Below, piece by piece: positions 60,299 to 64,000 of a stretch of DNA of 64,000 nucleotides. Where the stretch lies: positions 2,480,001 through 2,544,000 of the forward strand of contig CP114119.1 of the NCBI GenBank assembly GCA_029959195.1. The letters are read 5' to 3'. The notes below the pieces were generated by a model. It worked only from the letters and a program-made list of their open reading frames with translations, ran no database searches and had not been told where the DNA came from. How positions within the stretch are numbered: position 1 is the first letter of the stretch; each line of letters opens with the position of its first letter. Both the position numbers and the translations under genes were made by a program. The stretch is from Dictyophora rubrovolvata (taxonomy: Eukaryota > Basidiomycota > Agaricomycetes > Phallales > Phallaceae).

Positions 60299-61648
60299 AT
60301 GTCTGCGGCTACAAAGCCTTCAGCCTACCCTTTCGAAAGTGCAGCTGGCGAGGCAGCTATGTCCGACTACATACGAAGATTAGTTGTTCAAGCCCACCAA
60401 CATTACCATCAAGGGCGGGCACTTCTTCCCGAGGTTCAAGCCTTCAAAGAATTTATCGAGCATAATCCCATTGTCTTCACCGAGTTTGTCAGTATGTTTG
60501 AAGGAGCGACTGAACCCGTATGTTCTTCTTTTTGTTCAAAAATCAGGTTTCTGTCATGTCTGAATATCCCCTCTCCGTTTTAAGCCCCGGAATTATGTTG
60601 AACTTGTTTGGATGTTTGACGAAGTATTCCGCGAAGCACCGACTTTCAGTACTCTGAATACCCCTGTTTACAAAGTCATCGCACGAAGTGTCAACACGCG
60701 CAGTGGATTCTCCGCCTACACGGGAGAAAATGTCAACCAGCATTTAAAAAAGATGTTCGACGCTTGGGCCTTACACCTCACTTTGCCAGACTCCCGTAGT
60801 GTGCTCACCGGCTCGGATGAACGTGGAGGTGGATGGTTCAGTACCGCCACGTTGGATGCTCTGATGGCGGAATACGACGACCGCACATTCGAGTAAGTGT
60901 TTGTTTGTAATCCCAAAGAACCCTCCTATGGTTTTAATTCCTTCGAAGATTTTTTCACCCGCCGATACAGGTCGCCCGAAATTGATCGACCCACAGGACC
61001 GATTGATGACTTGAGTCTCATCGGTGCCCCATGCGAAACAACCACATGTGCGTACCAAACGAATATGCAGCTAGTCGATGAACTTTTCATCAAAGACCAG
61101 AAATATTCCCTTATACACTTGCTAGGCAATGATCCCAATACCAAGGAATTCATAGGCGGGAGTATCCTCCAAGGGCTTCTTCGTATCACAGGATACCACC
61201 GCTGGCACCCTCCGGTCAATGGAGTGATAAAGAAAATTTTTAGTGTTCCAGGAGCATACTTCGCTCAAGCACCCAGCACCCTTAACACTTCACTCCCTTC
61301 TTCTGAATCCGATGAACCCTTTCCCTACTTCAAGTCGCTCACGTACATCGCTAATACCTCCACTCGCCAGCTTTTCTTCATAGAAGCTGACAACGCTGAA
61401 ATAGATCTCATTTACTTCATCGCTATTGGAATGTGCGAAGTCTCAAGCTGGCAAGCTACGGTTTATGAAGGACAACACGTTGTGCGAGGCGATGAGTTGG
61501 GTATGTTCCATTTTGTGGATCCTCCTCTGCCCTTGTTTTTCGTGCTGCTGCAAATGTTGTTGTTGAACCCAGGTACACAATTCCCGGCGCCGTCGTTAGA
61601 ATCAACAGTGTCATCGCTGGTGTACCTCTATCTCTATCCTCTTCCTAG
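60299..61648 (+). pseudogene. PsiD-like decarboxylase, copy 2, disrupted
   Basis: Tandem paralog of the gene at 57547. Exon 1 reads FKEFIEHNPIVFTEFVSMFE up to about 60518, an intron ends in ttttaag at about 60582, then PRNYVELVWMFDEVFREAP and SGFSAYTGENVNQHLKKMFD. The frame has TAA directly after DDRTFE at 60894, where copy 1 reads FVQVFIC. Downstream similarity goes on (YGFNSFEDFFTRRYRSPEI, GYHRWHPPVNGVIKKI, AQAPSTLNTSLPSSE, YEGQHVVRGDELGMFH). A base is missing at the maturation motif: MFHFGGSS of copy 1 becomes MFHFVDPP here, and the family C-terminus then runs in another frame to a TAG at 61646-61648. With two independent breaks this copy is most likely a pseudogene. Homologous coding text continues through the stop, which argues against an intron. 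Confidence 0.8.
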
Positions 61649-64000
61649 TGAAGTACTGTGGCGAAATTGTTGGGAAAGGAAGCCCTTATGTTGACGTCTC
61701 GATTGCATCTCTATTTTCTTGTACACCTGCCCGTCTCATGTATGTAGCTTCCCCTTCGTTGCGGATTTGTCATGTAATACACACGAGGGCTATTACAACT
61801 TGTAAACCCGGTCAAAGAGTAATTATCCAGTCTTACTGATTTTTTCCTCGTGTGATATCTCGTCCCTCACTTCTTTTTCTATCAATAAGGCTGTTTTAAA
61901 GTTTATGAGATAATGTCTTTAAGGGAAAAAGGCTGTGCCGTCGTAGATTTAATATTCAGAACTGGATACTAACTCCTTCAAGATCCCCTTTTTTGTTTGA
62001 TCCTGCCACAATTCTTGTCAGACTCAGAGTATAAATATAAATGCTCAAGTGTTGGAGGATTTACAATAATTCCTTCCCCTCAGCTTCAGTTTTACTTTCG
62101 GATTTTGAGGTATTGGAACATTTTGTGGGCCCTTCGGGGACATACACAGAGCTTCACACGATGTCATGCTCCAAATGATGCTTCCCTTTCATGAAAAGTA
62201 TGAACAAATGGTGTGAAAATAAATGCTGACTGGTCTGAATCATTATATGTAGAAGTCATTTGGCAAGTCTTCCGATATATATCCAGTTGTGTCAGCTTTG
62301 GCACCAGACGTACGTACGTCGTATGACTTGTATCATTATCATCGTCTGTCAGCCAGCGATAAGTCGACCCCCATCCCGATACCGAATGCCACTGAGTTAA
62401 ACAGAGTTTGTAGCCCTCCCCTTTGACCCTTCTTGGATGCCAACATTAATAGCTAAACTTGGAGGATTTATCCCATTCTTTCGGATGCAGGTTTCATCGC
62501 CTTATTTCCGATTTGTGTATTGCATCAGACCATATACTTTATGAATGTGTGTGGTTCGAGAATAAGAATATGCCAGGACTTGTGCTCTACTTAAACAAGA
62601 CAGTGACAAAAGCATTTCTTCTGGTGGAAACTTCTCTATTGGTCCGGTTTTATCATTAAATGCAATCTCACACGGAAGGGAATATATTCCCATCAAACTA
62701 GCTTAAATAGATAGATGGTTCGAGTTACACCACAGAATCTATTTACATGGCTCCACAAAAAAAAAAAGAAAAAAAAGAAATAAACAAGACAGTGACTGGG
62801 TTTGAATACCGTTTGAGAACGTGCAAAACAGGCACCATGAACGATGATTGATGGATTCAGAGAAAAAACTAACTGAACGACTGACACCTTCAGTGTCGAT
62901 GTTATATTTCTTGTGCTGGCAAACTTCGGTTACCTGAATCACGTCCTTGTCCGAAGTTAGCAGATCTTCTCCAAGACTCGGAGTCGGAGCTTGAACATCG
63001 ATTATCTTTGCACGACGAGTCACTAAACGCATCGTCTTTTGCTAGGAGAGGTGTTATATCGGTTCTTTTCGCATAATGCAACACTTTTTGCTCATTCAGG
63101 TCCTCTAGCCTTGCTAATCGAGTCCTGGCTTTGAGCGCGCAGAGTTCTAACATGCCCCACGAACCACTGGGGCCCGGGATGCTTGTTTATCTTCCAGCTT
63201 CAGGCGTATGTCTTACATCTAATCTTTCTGCATATTATATTATACCCACTATTTCTACGACACATCCTATGGAATTCTTGCAGTGTTACCCGAATACAAA
63301 TGATTGCGCTGGAAACTCGATAGTATAGTACCCTCTTGAAATATACGAATCCGGCGCTGGCGAAGCAATAAATTTCAAAGAACATGGAGCGGAGCGGATG
63401 TCTGCTTTTAAGACCTGGCTGAAAGAAAGTCAGGCTGCAGGATTGACTCGGTCTCTTGAACAACAGGATGTGCGGCGGGACACAACGATATTATGGCACA
63501 CAGGAGGGACTGAGTCGTGGGTTTATTTGTATCAACTTTGCAGTATGTCTCTACCTTCCCGCTTATCGTAATTCTACTCATTTTACTGTGTGGAGGTAGT
63601 CTTGAATATAGCTTGGACAAGCCACGGATGGGCGTTGTGTCATCGTCGTGGTTGCTACTTCTTGGGTTTTGGAATTTGACAATTTAGGCTACAAGAGCAA
63701 GGTCTTTTCCGTAATAGGTCAGCAGCTGTATATTGTACGCAGGGTTTTATTCGTGTCTTCTCGTTTTAAGTAATGTTCGTTCAAGTGCTGTCGAAGCAAA
63801 GTGGATTATTTACCCTCATACCACTATACCATCAAACTCCTCTACACATCTTTCTCACGTTGGGTCGCATGCAAACAAACCTCTTTTCGTTTCTACTCCC
63901 TTCCGAAGTTCTGTAACTCGTTTGTATCACTTTTAACTCGGATTTAGTAATCTTCGGAGTCCCGTCGAGGGGCGACATCTCCGGCTGTACCGCCCCAACC
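61649..64000. other. Gene-poor right end
   Basis: Mostly short open stretches with no recognised product and poly-A/T runs (62758-62780). The only candidate exon is at 63329-63571. No transposon ends are recognised. Confidence 0.45.
63329..63571 (+). other. Candidate exon of an unknown gene
   Basis: Starting after the acceptor-like gatagtatag, the frame reads YPLEIYESGAGEAINFKEHG, then ERMSAFKTWLKESQAAGL and TTILWHTGGTESWVYLYQLC, to a TAA at 63569-63571. The composition looks protein-like, and an upstream short exon MPHEPLGPGMLVYLPASG with a following gt (63152-63207) could belong to it. No family is recognised. Confidence 0.3.

Noticed and set aside
60893-60900. gtaagt in PsiD-like copy 2 as an intron donor instead of a stop
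   Set aside because: Coding similarity to copy 1 continues without a gap through the site, and no matching acceptor restores the frame.
57547-61648. Psilocybin biosynthesis cluster
   Set aside because: Only the PsiD-like decarboxylases occur; no neighbouring P450, kinase or methyltransferase gene is present, and both frames are interrupted.
1-64000. LTR retroelements, LINEs, DNA transposons, CRISPR arrays, tRNA or rRNA genes
   Set aside because: No reverse transcriptase, integrase or transposase motif, no long terminal repeats, and no tRNA or rRNA signature was seen by eye; very old fragments could be missed.

Overview
The window is nuclear DNA from a filamentous basidiomycete, most likely a mushroom-forming agaricomycete. 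Genes are packed on both strands and cut by many 48-70 nt GT-AG introns. The families fit that group: a secreted GH5 endoglucanase with a cellulose-binding module, DUF6533 membrane proteins, F-box/leucine-rich proteins, a RNase III-like/dsRBD family and PSD-type decarboxylases related to PsiD. I cannot name a species.

Layout. 1-3000: no gene recognised. 3001-7509 (+): HLTF/Rad5-like SNF2-RING protein. 8220-12129 (-): Zn2Cys6 transcription factor. 13642-15405 (-): CBM1-GH5 endoglucanase. 16289-17518 (+): lipid-droplet hydrolase (LDAH-like). 17678-23953 (+): Mit1/CHD-type remodeller with PHD and chromodomain-like regions. 24390-25997 (-): F-box protein. 26409-27608 (+): LYR-motif protein. 27844-32287 (-): exocyst Sec8. 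32546-34493 (-): alpha/beta-hydrolase lipase, sharing a 144 bp promoter gap with a small C2H2 zinc-finger gene (34638-35060, +). 35442-37963 (-): ribosome-export GTPase Lsg1. 38476-39104 (+): divergent homeodomain protein. 39549-40555 and 41029-42135 (+): tandem RNase III-like/dsRBD genes without the catalytic residues. 42794-44736 (+): branched-chain 2-oxoacid dehydrogenase E1 alpha.

From 45.4 kb the window becomes accessory in character: a DUF6533 protein, an F-box protein, a membrane protein whose 5' end holds three 160 bp exon-intron repeats, decayed repeated fragments, a second and probably degenerate DUF6533-like gene, and a tandem pair of PsiD-like PLP-independent decarboxylases (57547-58881 and 60299-61648) whose reading frames are both interrupted. 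The last 2.3 kb has only one candidate exon.

Most left-hand genes are conserved housekeeping functions (chromatin, secretion, ribosome export, mitochondria) and do not form one pathway. The strongest structural theme is gene architecture: five microexons of 6-11 nt sit at or beside functional motifs (zinc ligand, catalytic serine elbow, GH5 NEP motif, E1 alpha), two introns look GC-AG, and one gene has tandem exon-intron duplication. Exon boundaries were worked out by eye from reading frame, splice consensus and remembered family motifs; no alignment was run.
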